Source: Devosia litorisediminis
GTDB lineage: Bacteria; Pseudomonadota; Alphaproteobacteria; Rhizobiales; Devosiaceae
Length of the DNA stretch: 64,000 bases
Assembly (NCBI RefSeq): GCF_018334155.1
Contig: NZ_JAGXTP010000001.1
Span: 2,607,821 to 2,671,820 of the forward strand
Direction of reading: 5' to 3'
The notes under the pieces are model-generated. The model saw nothing but the letters and a program-made list of their open reading frames with translations. It was not told where the DNA came from and ran no database searches. The first letter of the stretch is position 1; every line of letters begins with the position of its first letter. The position numbers and the translations under genes are program-made. Below are positions 1-7,920 of the stretch, piece by piece.

Positions 1-1
1 C

Positions 2-1084
2 GAACTAACCACCATTCCCGACAACCAGATGGTGACCAAGCTGGCCACCTCGGTGCAATCGGGCGATGTGCCGGACATGATCTCGTTTGATCTGATCTTC
101 ATGCCAGACTTCATGAAGGCGGGCTTTTTGACCGACCTGACCGAAACGCTGGGGGCCGATCCCAATCAGGACAAGGTGGCCCAGGCGTTCCGCGATCTGG
201 CCAGCTATGACGGCAAGCTCTATGGCACCGGCTTCACCCCCGACGTGTCCATCCTGCTCTATAATAAAGACCTGTTCGCCGCCGCTGGGCTGGACCCCGA
301 GCATCCGCCCGAAACACTGGCCGAACTGCAGGATTTTGCCACCAAGATCCACGCCAGCGATCCTGACAATGTCTATGGCTACTACTTCTCGGGCTCGTGC
401 GGCGGCTGCAACATCTTTACCCAGGCGCCCATGATGTGGGGCAGCGGCGCGCAGGTATTGCCGACCGGCCCGGATGCCCCCGTGATGGAAGGCCCCGGCG
501 TGGTTGAAGTACTCACCATGCTCAAGGATATGTGGGAGGCCGGGGTTATCCCCGAAAGCGCCGAGGGCGATACCGGCGCCAATTTCATGGCGACATTTGA
601 AACCGGCACCATCGGCATGCAAGGTTCTGGTGGCTTTGCCATCTCGGCACTCAAGGCCAACCATCCTGAGATGAATTTCGGCATTGCGCCTCTGCCCGGG
701 ATCGAGGCGGGACAGAATTCGTCCTTTGTGGGCGGCGACGTGATCGCCATCCCGGCCGGTGCGAAAAATCCCGAAATCGCCACAAGTTTCATCACCTGGC
801 AGTTGAGCGACGAGGCGCAGCTTGAAGGACTGGCGAAAAACCTGATCCTGCCATCGCGCAGCGATCTGGCCAACAATGCCTATTTTCAGGATGAGCCACG
901 TTACATCACCACGGCCAAGGCGGTCGGCATCGGGCAGACGCCCTACGCCTTCCACTTCAATGACATGGTCAATGCCGATCAGAGCCCCTGGCTGACCATG
1001 CTGCAGACCGCCGTGTTCGATGGTGACATTGAGGGCGCCATCGAGGATGCGCGCGCCACCATGCTCGAAATTGCCGCCGAGTAA
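2..1084 (+). CDS. Sugar ABC transporter substrate-binding protein (5' truncated by window edge)
   Basis: Periplasmic binding protein of a carbohydrate ABC importer (extracellular solute-binding family 1, MalE/UgpB-like). The reading frame is open from the first bases, so the signal peptide and N-terminus lie outside the window; the ATG at 29 is internal. Visible family features are the segment LLYNKDLFAAAGLD, typical of how these proteins present the hinge, a Gly/Cys-rich stretch (SGSCGGCN), and a C-terminal helix rich in Ala/Glu. Two permease genes follow on the same strand, then a LacI regulator and a GH127 glycosidase. From this context I infer that the ligand is an arabinose-containing oligosaccharide or arabinoside. 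Specificity cannot be read from the sequence itself. Confidence 0.9.
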   Translation, partial: ELTTIPDNQMVTKLATSVQSGDVPDMISFDLIFMPDFMKAGFLTDLTETLGADPNQDKVAQAFRDLASYDGKLYGTGFTPDVSILLYNKDLFAAAGLDPEHPPETLAELQDFATKIHASDPDNVYGYYFSGSCGGCNIFTQAPMMWGSGAQVLPTGPDAPVMEGPGVVEVLTMLKDMWEAGVIPESAEGDTGANFMATFETGTIGMQGSGGFAISALKANHPEMNFGIAPLPGIEAGQNSSFVGGDVIAIPAGAKNPEIATSFITWQLSDEAQLEGLAKNLILPSRSDLANNAYFQDEPRYITTAKAVGIGQTPYAFHFNDMVNADQSPWLTMLQTAVFDGDIEGAIEDARATMLEIAAE

Positions 1085-1152
1085 TCGCGGCACGGGCGGC
1101 GGCCCTCCCTTTGCCGCCGCCCAATCCTTATCATTCCTGCCGGGGCCAGACC

Positions 1153-2028
1153 GTGTCAGCCATTCCCAATCGCCATCTGGGCCTGCTCTATGTGGCCCCT
1201 GCCCTGATCTTCGTCACCGCTTTCGTGCTGGTGCCATTCGGGCAGCTGATCTACCTGTCACTGACCGACACCTCACTGCTGGGCGGGGGCGACTGGGTGG
1301 GGCTGGCCAATTATGAAAAAGCGCTGGGCGACAAGGCATTCTGGCGGGCGCTGGGCTTCACCGCGAAATATACCATTGTCATTACCCCCATCCTGATGGG
1401 TCTGGGCTTCGGGCTTGCCCTGCTGACATCGCAGAACACGCCATTGCGGCTGCTGACGCGGGCCACGGTGTTTCTGCCGGTGGTGATCGGGCTGGGCACA
1501 TCGAGCCTGCTCTGGTTCTGGCTGCTGGATCAGCAGGTGGGGCTGTTCAACAAGATACTGGTCGATCTGGGTCTGGTGGCCGATATGCCGGTCTGGTTCA
1601 CCAAGGCAGATTCCGCCCTGATCGGGGTGATCATTTCGGTCACCTGGAAGGTGGTTGGCTTCGGCATGATCCTTTTCGTGGCAGCGATCCAGTCGATTAA
1701 TGGCGAGGTGCTTGAAGCCGCCACCATTGATGGCGCCACCTATTGGCAGAAGGTCCGCCGTATCATCGTGCCGCTATCGATGCGAACCATTCTGCTGGTG
1801 ACGCTGATTTCGGTGATCGGCTCGATCCTGGCGTTCGACCAGTTCTACATCATGACCGGGGGCAATCCGCGCGGGCAGACCTTCACCTCGGTCTATCTGA
1901 TTTACCAGAGCAGCTTCATCAGCTTCAAACTGGGTTACGGGGCCGCACTGTCGATTATCCTGACCGCGATCATTCTGGTGTTCGCCGCCATCCAGGTCTT
2001 CATCACCAGCCGGAGTGACAGCCAATGA
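1153..2028 (+). CDS. Carbohydrate ABC transporter permease, MalF/UgpA type
   Basis: Inner-membrane permease of the sugar importer, about 291 residues with six predicted membrane segments. The cytoplasmic EAA loop that docks the ATPase is visible (EAATIDGATYWQKVRRI, C-terminal half). The start is uncertain. GTG at 1153 gives the usual N-terminus (VSAIPNRHLGLLYVAPAL) after a G-rich stretch, while TTG at 1111 would add 14 residues. The stop overlaps the next gene by 4 nt (ATGA), so translation of the two permeases is probably coupled. No ATP-binding subunit lies between here and the end of the operon, so a shared ATPase of the MsmX/UgpC type encoded elsewhere is likely. Confidence 0.9.
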   Translation: MSAIPNRHLGLLYVAPALIFVTAFVLVPFGQLIYLSLTDTSLLGGGDWVGLANYEKALGDKAFWRALGFTAKYTIVITPILMGLGFGLALLTSQNTPLRLLTRATVFLPVVIGLGTSSLLWFWLLDQQVGLFNKILVDLGLVADMPVWFTKADSALIGVIISVTWKVVGFGMILFVAAIQSINGEVLEAATIDGATYWQKVRRIIVPLSMRTILLVTLISVIGSILAFDQFYIMTGGNPRGQTFTSVYLIYQSSFISFKLGYGAALSIILTAIILVFAAIQVFITSRSDSQ

Positions 2029-2885
2029 GCGGGATCCTGCAATATGGCACGTCGCTGCTGCGCGGGCGCAGTCTGGTGGTGGCGGCAATCTGCGTGCTGG
2101 TGATCACGCTGATGCTGGGGCCGATCTTTCTCAGCCTGATGGCATCGATCAAGCCACCGGCCGAGGCGTCGGCTTCCCCGCCCAACTATCTGCCGCAAAA
2201 TCTGAGCCTGGAGAACTACCAGAAGGTGTTCGATTATCAGGCAGGGCTGATGACCTATGCCGGCAATTCGCTGCTGGTGGCCGGGATTGCCATCGTGCTG
2301 TGCCTGGCGCTGGCAGTGCCGGCTGGATACGGGCTGGCGCGCTTTCAACTGCCGGGCAAGGAGTTCCTGTTCGTGCTGATGCTGGCGCCGCTGATGATCC
2401 CCTATCAAGCCATCCTGATGCCGATCTATCTCAACTTTTCCAAGATCGGGCTGGCCAATTCGCATCTGGGGCTGGCCATCGTGCATGCAGTGCTGCAGTT
2501 GCCCTTCTCGATCTATCTGATGCGCAATGCCTTTGAGGCCATCCCGCGCGAGATCGAAGAGGCCGCCATGATGGACGGCGCGACCTCGTTCACCGTGCTG
2601 CGGCGCATCTTCCTGCCACTGGTTCTGCCCGGCATGGTGACCGTGACGCTATTCACCTTCATCAACTCCTGGAACGAGTTTCTGGCCGCGCTGATCTTCA
2701 TGAACAAGGAGAGCGCGTTCACCATGCCCATCATGCTGGTGTCGGTGCGCTCGGGACGGTTGGGCGCTGTGGATTGGGGCGCGCTGCAATCGGGAGTCAT
2801 CCTGTCGATTCTGCCCTGCATTCTGATCTATCTGTTGCTGCAGAAATACTATGTGTCCGGCTTCCTCAGTGGCGCGGTCAAATAG
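2025..2885 (+). CDS. Carbohydrate ABC transporter permease, MalG/UgpE type
   Basis: Second permease of the importer, 286 residues, six membrane segments. The EAA motif reads EEAAMMDGATSFTVLRRI at roughly residues 180-200. The N-terminal segment followed by a periplasmic loop with SLENYQKVF is typical of MalG-type subunits, which contact the binding protein. It overlaps the upstream permease by 4 nt and is followed after 13 nt by the LacI-type regulator, so the genes form one transcription unit. Assignment to the CUT1 family is firm; the substrate is inferred only from the GH127 gene downstream. Confidence 0.92.
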   Translation: MSGILQYGTSLLRGRSLVVAAICVLVITLMLGPIFLSLMASIKPPAEASASPPNYLPQNLSLENYQKVFDYQAGLMTYAGNSLLVAGIAIVLCLALAVPAGYGLARFQLPGKEFLFVLMLAPLMIPYQAILMPIYLNFSKIGLANSHLGLAIVHAVLQLPFSIYLMRNAFEAIPREIEEAAMMDGATSFTVLRRIFLPLVLPGMVTVTLFTFINSWNEFLAALIFMNKESAFTMPIMLVSVRSGRLGAVDWGALQSGVILSILPCILIYLLLQKYYVSGFLSGAVK

Positions 2886-2898
2886 GAGACGGGGCAGC

Positions 2899-3981
2899 AT
2901 GACCGACAAGACCAACATCGAGACGGGCGCCGAGCGCTATCCGGAGCGCGCTACCATTCGCGACGTGGCGGCTCGCGCCGGTGTGTCGATTGGCACAGCG
3001 TCCAAGGCGCTCAACGACAATGGACGGCTCAAGCAGGAAACACGCGACAAGGTCATCGCGGCCGCCCAGGAACTGGGGTTCCGGCCCAATGCCATGGCGC
3101 AAAGCCTGCACCGGACCAAATCGATGACCGTTGGCATCCTGACCACTGACAGTGTGGGCCGCTTCACCTTCCCGATTTTCGAGGCGCTCGAAGAGCGGCT
3201 GGCCGAGCACGGCATAGCGGTCTTCATGTGCAATGCGACCGAAGATCCAGCGCGCGAAAAGCAGCATATCGACCAGCTGCTGGGCAAGCGGATTGACGGG
3301 CTGGTGGTGACGGCACGGCGCATGGACCGGCGCCCGGCCATTGCCGTGCCGGGCAAGACCATGCCGGTGATCTATGTGTTCTCGCAGACGGACGATCCTG
3401 ATGCGCTGTGCCTGGTACCCGATGACTATGGCGGGGCCGTATTGGGGGTGGAGCACCTGATTGCCGGCGGGCGCAAGCGCATTGCCCATATCACCGGGCC
3501 TGAGCGTTTTGAGGCCGTGACGCTGCGTCAAAATGGGTTTGCTGACGCCCTGAGCAAAGCAGGATTGCCACAGATTGGGGGCTTTTACCGCAATGGCCAA
3601 TGGTCCGAGCAGTCGGGACGCGAAGCGGTGGCCGAACTGTTCGACGGCGAGCAAACCCATCCAGACGCGCTGTTCTGCGGCAATGACCAGATCGCCCGCG
3701 GCGCCACCGATGCGCTGCGCGAGCGCGGCCTGCGGGTGCCGCAGGATGTGGCGGTGGTCGGTTTCGACAATTGGGACGTGATGGCATTGGCAGCGCGACC
3801 GCCACTGACCAGCGTCGACATGAATTTGCGCGCGCTGGGGCGCGCGGCTGGCGAGCGACTGATCGCCATGATCGCCGGGGAGCGCCTCAAGGGCGTCGAA
3901 CGGCTGCCCTGTTCACTGGTGGTTCGCCAATCGTCGGACCCCGGCAATTCCAAAAAGACGACCGAGGAGAATCAATCATGA
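2899..3981 (+). CDS. LacI family transcriptional regulator
   Basis: DNA-binding repressor of 360 residues. The N-terminal helix-turn-helix is clear (TIRDVAARAGVSIGTASKAL, about residues 19-38), followed by the hinge helix and a periplasmic-binding-like sugar domain (for example the GNDQIARGATDALRERG segment and the GFDNWD strand). ATG at 2899 was chosen because AGGAG lies 11 nt upstream and an upstream start would run into the permease. Its stop overlaps the GH127 start by 4 nt (ATGA). Being encoded inside the operon, it probably senses the sugar released by the hydrolase and controls its own operon. I did not identify an operator, which would lie before the window. Confidence 0.95.
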   Translation: MTDKTNIETGAERYPERATIRDVAARAGVSIGTASKALNDNGRLKQETRDKVIAAAQELGFRPNAMAQSLHRTKSMTVGILTTDSVGRFTFPIFEALEERLAEHGIAVFMCNATEDPAREKQHIDQLLGKRIDGLVVTARRMDRRPAIAVPGKTMPVIYVFSQTDDPDALCLVPDDYGGAVLGVEHLIAGGRKRIAHITGPERFEAVTLRQNGFADALSKAGLPQIGGFYRNGQWSEQSGREAVAELFDGEQTHPDALFCGNDQIARGATDALRERGLRVPQDVAVVGFDNWDVMALAARPPLTSVDMNLRALGRAAGERLIAMIAGERLKGVERLPCSLVVRQSSDPGNSKKTTEENQS

Positions 3982-5888
3982 GCCGCTATGCCCCCGTCAA
4001 CTTTCCCGACGTCAAACTGGAGGGCCAGTTCTGGCATGAGCGGCTCGAAACCGTTCTGACGCGGACCATCCCCAGCCAGCACAAAAAGCTGAGCGAATAT
4101 ACGATCCTGGATTCGCTTAAGCTCAAACAGCCACCGCCACCCTTGCGCTTTCCGCGCCACGCCAACGGGTTCACCGTTCAGGTGTTCTGGGACAGCGATA
4201 TCGGCAAGTGGATTGAAGCGGCCAGCTATGCGCTGGCACATCGCCGGGATGAAGATATCGAAGCCAAGATCGAGGCTATTGTCGATGATTTTGAGACGGC
4301 GCAGGCGCCCGATGGCTACCTCAATTGCTGGTATCTTGGCCATGAGCCAGACAAGCGCTGGACCAATCTGCGTGACAATCACGAGATGTATAATGCTGGC
4401 CATTTGCTCGAAGGCGCGATTGCCTATTTCCAGGTAACCGGCCGCCGGCGCTGGCTCGACATCATGGAGCGCTATCTCGAGCACATCTATTCGGTTTTCG
4501 GTACTGGCCCGGGGCAGAAGCGCGGCTATGACGGGCATGAGGAGCTCGAGCTGGCGCTGATGAAGCTGTACTATCTGACGCGCGACAAGAAGCATCTCGA
4601 TTTCGCCACCTATCTGATCAACGAGCGCGGCCAGCAACCACCGCATTTTTTCGACGTCGAACGCGAAGCGCGGGGCGATGCAGAAAAGCAGCAGCGCTAT
4701 GTGCAGGGCAATTACGAATACAGCCAGAGCCACAAGCCGGTGCGCGAGCAGGACAAGGTTGTCGGCCACGCGGTGCGCGCGATGTATCTCTATACAGCCA
4801 TGGCGGACCTTGCGGCCGAGATCGGTGACGCCGATCTCAAGCGTGCCTGCGAGGTGCTGTGGGACGATGTGATGGAGACCAAGATGTATGTGACGGCGGG
4901 CCTGGGCCCCTCGGCACAGAACGAGGGCTTCACCCATGATTTCGATCTGCCCAATCAGACGGCCTATGCCGAGACCTGTGCGTCGGTAGCCCTGATTTTC
5001 TGGGCCCAGCGCATGCTGCATCTGGACCTCGATGGCAAATATGCCGACATCCTTGAACTGGCAATGTTCAATGGCGCGCTGAGCGGGCTGAGCCGGGATG
5101 GGGAGCAGTATTTCTATGCCAATCCTCTTGAGAGTGACGGCACGCCGACCCGTTGGGACTGGCACACCTGCCCGTGCTGCACGATGAATGTCAGCCGGCT
5201 GGTGGCCTCGGTGGGCGGATACTTCCTCTCTACCGCGCAGGATGGCGTGGCGTTCCACCTTTATGGCGGGATCGATACCGAGGTCGAGATTGCCGGCACC
5301 ATGGTCGCGCTGCGTGAGATCTCGACCTATCCCTGGAGCGGGGATATCCGGATTGAAGTTGATCCCAAGGTGCCAACGACGTTCGACCTGAAGCTGCGCA
5401 TTCCAGGCTGGTGCGAAGGCGCCAAGGTGTCCGTCAATGGCAATGCCGTGGACGTCTCGGCGGCAGTCGATGGCTATCTGACCATCAACCGTGACTGGTT
5501 CGAGGGCGATGTAGTGACCATGGAGTTGCCCATGCCGCCGGTCCGGCTTTATGCCCATCCCGGCGTGATCATGGATGCGGGCCGGATTGCACTCAAGCGC
5601 GGTCCGTTGGTCTATTGCGTCGAGGAAGCCGACAATCCAGGCGGGCGCGTGCAGCGGCTCAAGCTGCCCCGGGATGCCCAGCTCAAGACAGAGAAGCGTG
5701 CCGATCTGTTTGATGGCGTTGTGACCCTGAAGGCCGATGCCCTGGCAATCAAGGAAGGTGACTGGCAGGCGTTATATCGCACCGACCCACCGCAGGATGA
5801 AAAGGCGACGCTGACCGCGCTGCCCTACTACCTGTGGGCCAATCGCGGACAGGGATCGATGGTGGTCTGGGTGCCTGAAGTGCAATAG
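3978..5888 (+). CDS. Glycoside hydrolase family 127, beta-L-arabinofuranosidase
   Basis: Retaining glycosidase of 636 residues, close to the usual family length of about 640-660. GH127 enzymes (Bifidobacterium HypBA1) use a cysteine nucleophile held by zinc. The counterparts are all present: acid/base Glu316 in NEGF, zinc ligands Glu332 and Cys334 in ETC, and Cys400-Cys401 in the HTCPCC motif, Cys400 matching the nucleophile. An (alpha/alpha)6 barrel occupies the first two thirds and a beta-sandwich the rest. No signal peptide is seen, so it acts in the cytoplasm on imported material. It starts inside the LacI stop (ATGA) after GAGGAG and belongs to the transporter operon. The expected product is L-arabinose from beta-linked arabinofuranosides; family members with other substrates exist. 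Confidence 0.9.
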   Translation: MSRYAPVNFPDVKLEGQFWHERLETVLTRTIPSQHKKLSEYTILDSLKLKQPPPPLRFPRHANGFTVQVFWDSDIGKWIEAASYALAHRRDEDIEAKIEAIVDDFETAQAPDGYLNCWYLGHEPDKRWTNLRDNHEMYNAGHLLEGAIAYFQVTGRRRWLDIMERYLEHIYSVFGTGPGQKRGYDGHEELELALMKLYYLTRDKKHLDFATYLINERGQQPPHFFDVEREARGDAEKQQRYVQGNYEYSQSHKPVREQDKVVGHAVRAMYLYTAMADLAAEIGDADLKRACEVLWDDVMETKMYVTAGLGPSAQNEGFTHDFDLPNQTAYAETCASVALIFWAQRMLHLDLDGKYADILELAMFNGALSGLSRDGEQYFYANPLESDGTPTRWDWHTCPCCTMNVSRLVASVGGYFLSTAQDGVAFHLYGGIDTEVEIAGTMVALREISTYPWSGDIRIEVDPKVPTTFDLKLRIPGWCEGAKVSVNGNAVDVSAAVDGYLTINRDWFEGDVVTMELPMPPVRLYAHPGVIMDAGRIALKRGPLVYCVEEADNPGGRVQRLKLPRDAQLKTEKRADLFDGVVTLKADALAIKEGDWQALYRTDPPQDEKATLTALPYYLWANRGQGSMVVWVPEVQ

Positions 5889-5892
5889 GCGA

Positions 5893-5924
5893 ACAAAACC
5901 GGCGCTCCCGCAAGGGAGCGCCGG
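5893..5924. terminator. Bidirectional intrinsic terminator between GH127 and PRC-barrel genes
   Basis: Perfect 11-bp stem (CCGGCGCTCCC / GGGAGCGCCGG) with a GCAA tetraloop, 11 nt after the GH127 stop. On the minus strand the stem is followed by TTTTGTT, so it is canonical for the minus-strand PRC-barrel gene. On the plus strand it lacks a good T run and would be weaker. Confidence 0.8.
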
Positions 5925-5962
5925 CGTGCAATGATCAGGTGATCAAAAGCGCTTGGCGCGGG

Positions 5963-6349
5963 TTAGATCCAGTATGGAGCCACACCGTAATAGTCATAGA
6001 CGCGACGGCCGTTATCGGCAGTCCAGAAGTTCTCGTCGCCGTCATATTTTGGCGCGCCCTCCAGCTGCTGCTTGGTCACATCGACCTGATAGCCGCCGAG
6101 GTCCTCCACATAGTCCAGTTTGGACCATGGCAGCGGGTAATGGTCGTGGCCGATACCGAAGAAGCCGCCAAAGCTGAGCACAGCGTAGGATACCTTGCCG
6201 CCGCGCTTCTCGACGAGAATGCGCTCGATTGAGCCGATGTGCTCGCCGCTTGGATCGTAGACCTTGGTGCCCTCAACCTTGTCGGATGCGATGAGATCGT
6301 GGGTTTCCTTGACGTCTGCATTTTGGTCGCGAATGTCATCGTAAGCCAT
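5963..6349 (-). CDS. PRC-barrel domain protein
   Basis: Small soluble protein of 128 residues with a PRC-barrel fold. The recognisable core is the strand set GTKVYDPSGEHIGSIERI (residues about 27-44) and YAVLSFGGFFGIGHDHYPLPW, ending in a short tail with VTKQQLEGAPKY. Many alphaproteobacterial proteins of this form belong to the general stress regulon, but their exact molecular role is unknown. The gene is single and is terminated by the hairpin just downstream. It is preceded by an EcfG-type promoter on its own strand and diverges from another stress-type promoter, which supports a stress-linked role. Confidence 0.88.
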   Translation of the reverse strand: MAYDDIRDQNADVKETHDLIASDKVEGTKVYDPSGEHIGSIERILVEKRGGKVSYAVLSFGGFFGIGHDHYPLPWSKLDYVEDLGGYQVDVTKQQLEGAPKYDGDENFWTADNGRRVYDYYGVAPYWI

Positions 6350-6383
6350 TTTACGAACTCCTCTTGGTTGCGTGTGACCGGCT

Positions 6384-6409
6384 AACGTGACGGTGCGCCG
6401 CGAAGTTCC
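6384..6409 (-). promoter_or_regulatory. EcfG-type (general stress sigma) promoter for the PRC-barrel gene
   Basis: On the minus strand the sequence reads GGAAC, a 17-nt spacer and CGTT (plus-strand GTTCC at 6405-6409 and AACG at 6384-6387). This matches the known alphaproteobacterial sigma-EcfG consensus GGAAC-N16/17-CGTT. The -10 lies about 35 nt before the start codon of the PRC-barrel gene. Assignment rests on motif and position only. Confidence 0.7.
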
Positions 6410-6489
6410 ACGATCGAAAAATGTGATCGGGGCGGTGCTTTAGGTGTGGAACCAAAGGCCGCTGTAATGCGCGACCCAAGCCCGCCAGC

Positions 6490-6514
6490 GGAACCGCGAC
6501 ACGCCTATGGCGTT
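6490..6514 (+). promoter_or_regulatory. EcfG-type promoter for the two small stress genes
   Basis: GGAAC at 6490-6494, a 16-nt spacer, then CGTT at 6511-6514: an exact match to the sigma-EcfG consensus. It lies 30 nt before the ATG at 6545 and diverges from the promoter at 6384-6409. The rest of the 195-bp intergenic region shows a further GGAAC at 6446 without a partner. Confidence 0.72.
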
Positions 6515-6544
6515 TACTGATCATCGAACACGAAGGGGATCACC

Positions 6545-6802
6545 ATGGTTTTTGATAGCCTGCGCGAGCGTATGGGAGGGCACGACAATCTCTCGCCCAT
6601 GCAAATCGCCCACAACACGCTCTTCACCGCCAAAGAGAAAATCGACCTGCTGCACCAGCTCAAGGCCGAAGTCACCAGTGCCAATGCCAATGGCAACGAT
6701 GTCGGCTTCAGCGCGGACGAGATCGACGCTGCCATCGCCGAAGTGCGGCAGGGCGCCGAGAATGACGTTGGTGCCGACACCGTCCTGAAAGGGGATTTCT
6801 GA
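6545..6802 (+). CDS. Conserved hypothetical protein, 85 aa, possible stress protein
   Basis: Acidic soluble protein of 85 residues with no signal peptide or membrane segment. It is predicted to be mostly helical (SPMQIAHNTLFTAKEKIDLL, then a helix around DEIDAAIAEVRQGAEN). I do not recognise a family. The ATG follows GAAGGGG at a good distance. Its stop overlaps the next start by one base (TGATG), so the two genes are translated together. The EcfG-type promoter directly upstream suggests expression in general stress or stationary phase. Confidence 0.75.
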   Translation: MVFDSLRERMGGHDNLSPMQIAHNTLFTAKEKIDLLHQLKAEVTSANANGNDVGFSADEIDAAIAEVRQGAENDVGADTVLKGDF

Positions 6803-7101
6803 TGGCTACTGCTCCAAAACAACCGGCGGCCAATGCCGCCCGCGTCGATGCCTTGATCGACGAGAATGGCGCGCGTCTTGACGTACCCGACAACTCACCA
6901 CTCAAGGTGGCGCGCGAACACGAAGCGACCGTGGGATCGACCGGCCCAACCAATTGGTGGCTCTACGGTCTGATCGGTCTGGCGATCGTCATCGCGCTGC
7001 TGTTCTTGATGCAGATCCTGACAGGGGCGCCCGGCACAGATGTGCACTCGGGGACGCCTGTCTCGGCACCTGTTGTCGAACCAGCCATCCCGACACAATA
7101 A
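6802..7101 (+). CDS. Hypothetical single-pass membrane protein, 99 aa
   Basis: Small protein with a hydrophilic N-terminal half (residues 1-50) and one strong membrane helix (WLYGLIGLAIVIALLFLMQI, about residues 53-72). A short Pro/Thr-rich tail follows, likely in the periplasm. No known domain is visible. It shares a one-base overlap with the 85-residue gene upstream and is followed immediately by a bidirectional terminator, so the pair is a complete two-gene operon under the EcfG-type promoter. A membrane-anchored partner of the upstream protein is a reasonable guess, not more. Confidence 0.75.
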   Translation: MATAPKQPAANAARVDALIDENGARLDVPDNSPLKVAREHEATVGSTGPTNWWLYGLIGLAIVIALLFLMQILTGAPGTDVHSGTPVSAPVVEPAIPTQ

Positions 7102-7129
7102 AAAAGCGCGGCTCAATGGCCGCGCTTTT
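7102..7129. terminator. Bidirectional intrinsic terminator
   Basis: AAAA-GCGCGGC, six-base loop, GCCGCGC-TTTT directly after the stop of the small membrane protein. The symmetric A and T runs let it serve both this operon and the converging OmpA-family gene. Confidence 0.85.
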
Positions 7130-7150
7130 CCGTATCGATGATCTAACTGA

Positions 7151-7819
7151 TCAGCCCTTATTGATAGGCGCGATCTGGATTTCCACGCGACGGTTCTGGG
7201 CACGGCCCTGCTCGGTTGCGTTGGAAGCGATCGGGCTCGTTTCGCCCTTGCCTTCAATATAGAAGCGGCGCTGATCGATACCCTGATTGGCCAGAATTGT
7301 CGCGACGGAAACGGCACGACGCTGGCTCAGGCTGAGATTGTAGGCGTCGTCGCCCTGACTATCGGTGTGGCCGTAGACGTCGATGATCGACTTGTCGAAC
7401 TTCTTGAGCACCAGGGCAACCGACACCAGGGTCGAGTTGAACTGCGGCTGAACATTGGACTGGTCGGTGGCGAAGGTGATGTTGGATGGCATGTTCAGAA
7501 TGATGTTCTGACCAACACGGGTCACCGAAACGCCGGTGCCCTGCAGCTGTGCGCGCAGCTCGGCTTCCTGCTGATCCATATAGGCGCCAATGCCGGCGCC
7601 GGTCAGACCGCCAACACCTGCACCGATCAGGGCACCAACGCGAGGATCGCCGCCAACGGCTGCGCCAACAAGCGCACCAGCAAGAGCGCCGCCGCCCGTG
7701 CCGATCAGCGCGCCGCCAGTGGTGTTGGAAAGCTGGGACTGGCCCGTGTACGGATTGGTGGTGGTGCAGGCGGTCAGCGCCAGCGTCGCGGCAAGCGCAA
7801 CAAAAATCTTCGACTTCAT
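7151..7819 (-). CDS. OmpA family lipoprotein with glycine-zipper region
   Basis: Outer-membrane lipoprotein of 222 residues. The signal peptide ends in the lipobox LTAC, with Cys18 as the lipidated residue. A glycine-zipper stretch (about 35-80, repeated GxxxG as in GTGGGALAGALVGAAVGG) may insert in or pack against the membrane. The C-terminal OmpA-like domain (about 110-220) carries the peptidoglycan-binding signature DVYGHTDSQGDDAYNLSLSQ and the late NRRVEI strand. The protein resembles the YiaD/Pal-like group that tethers outer membrane to peptidoglycan. It is a single gene; the 100-bp upstream region should hold its promoter, but no distinctive site stands out. Confidence 0.92.
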   Translation of the reverse strand: MKSKIFVALAATLALTACTTTNPYTGQSQLSNTTGGALIGTGGGALAGALVGAAVGGDPRVGALIGAGVGGLTGAGIGAYMDQQEAELRAQLQGTGVSVTRVGQNIILNMPSNITFATDQSNVQPQFNSTLVSVALVLKKFDKSIIDVYGHTDSQGDDAYNLSLSQRRAVSVATILANQGIDQRRFYIEGKGETSPIASNATEQGRAQNRRVEIQIAPINKG

Positions 7820-7920
7820 AGAATATCCCCCTGAAGGATTCGGTTTGGTGGCCTGTAGGTGCCCCCTGAATACGGCAGGATGGTGATGAACGAAAGAGCC
7901 TGAACAGTTGATGAACGGGA

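Noticed and set aside
3972..5558. Long open frame of 528 codons on the minus strand opposite the GH127 gene
   Set aside because: It is an antisense shadow of a GC-rich gene; the translation is low-complexity with many His/Arg and has no domain, while the plus frame has all catalytic residues.
6446..6475. Third GGAAC in the region between the PRC-barrel and small stress genes
   Set aside because: No CGTT at 16 or 17 nt follows, so it is not a full EcfG-type promoter.
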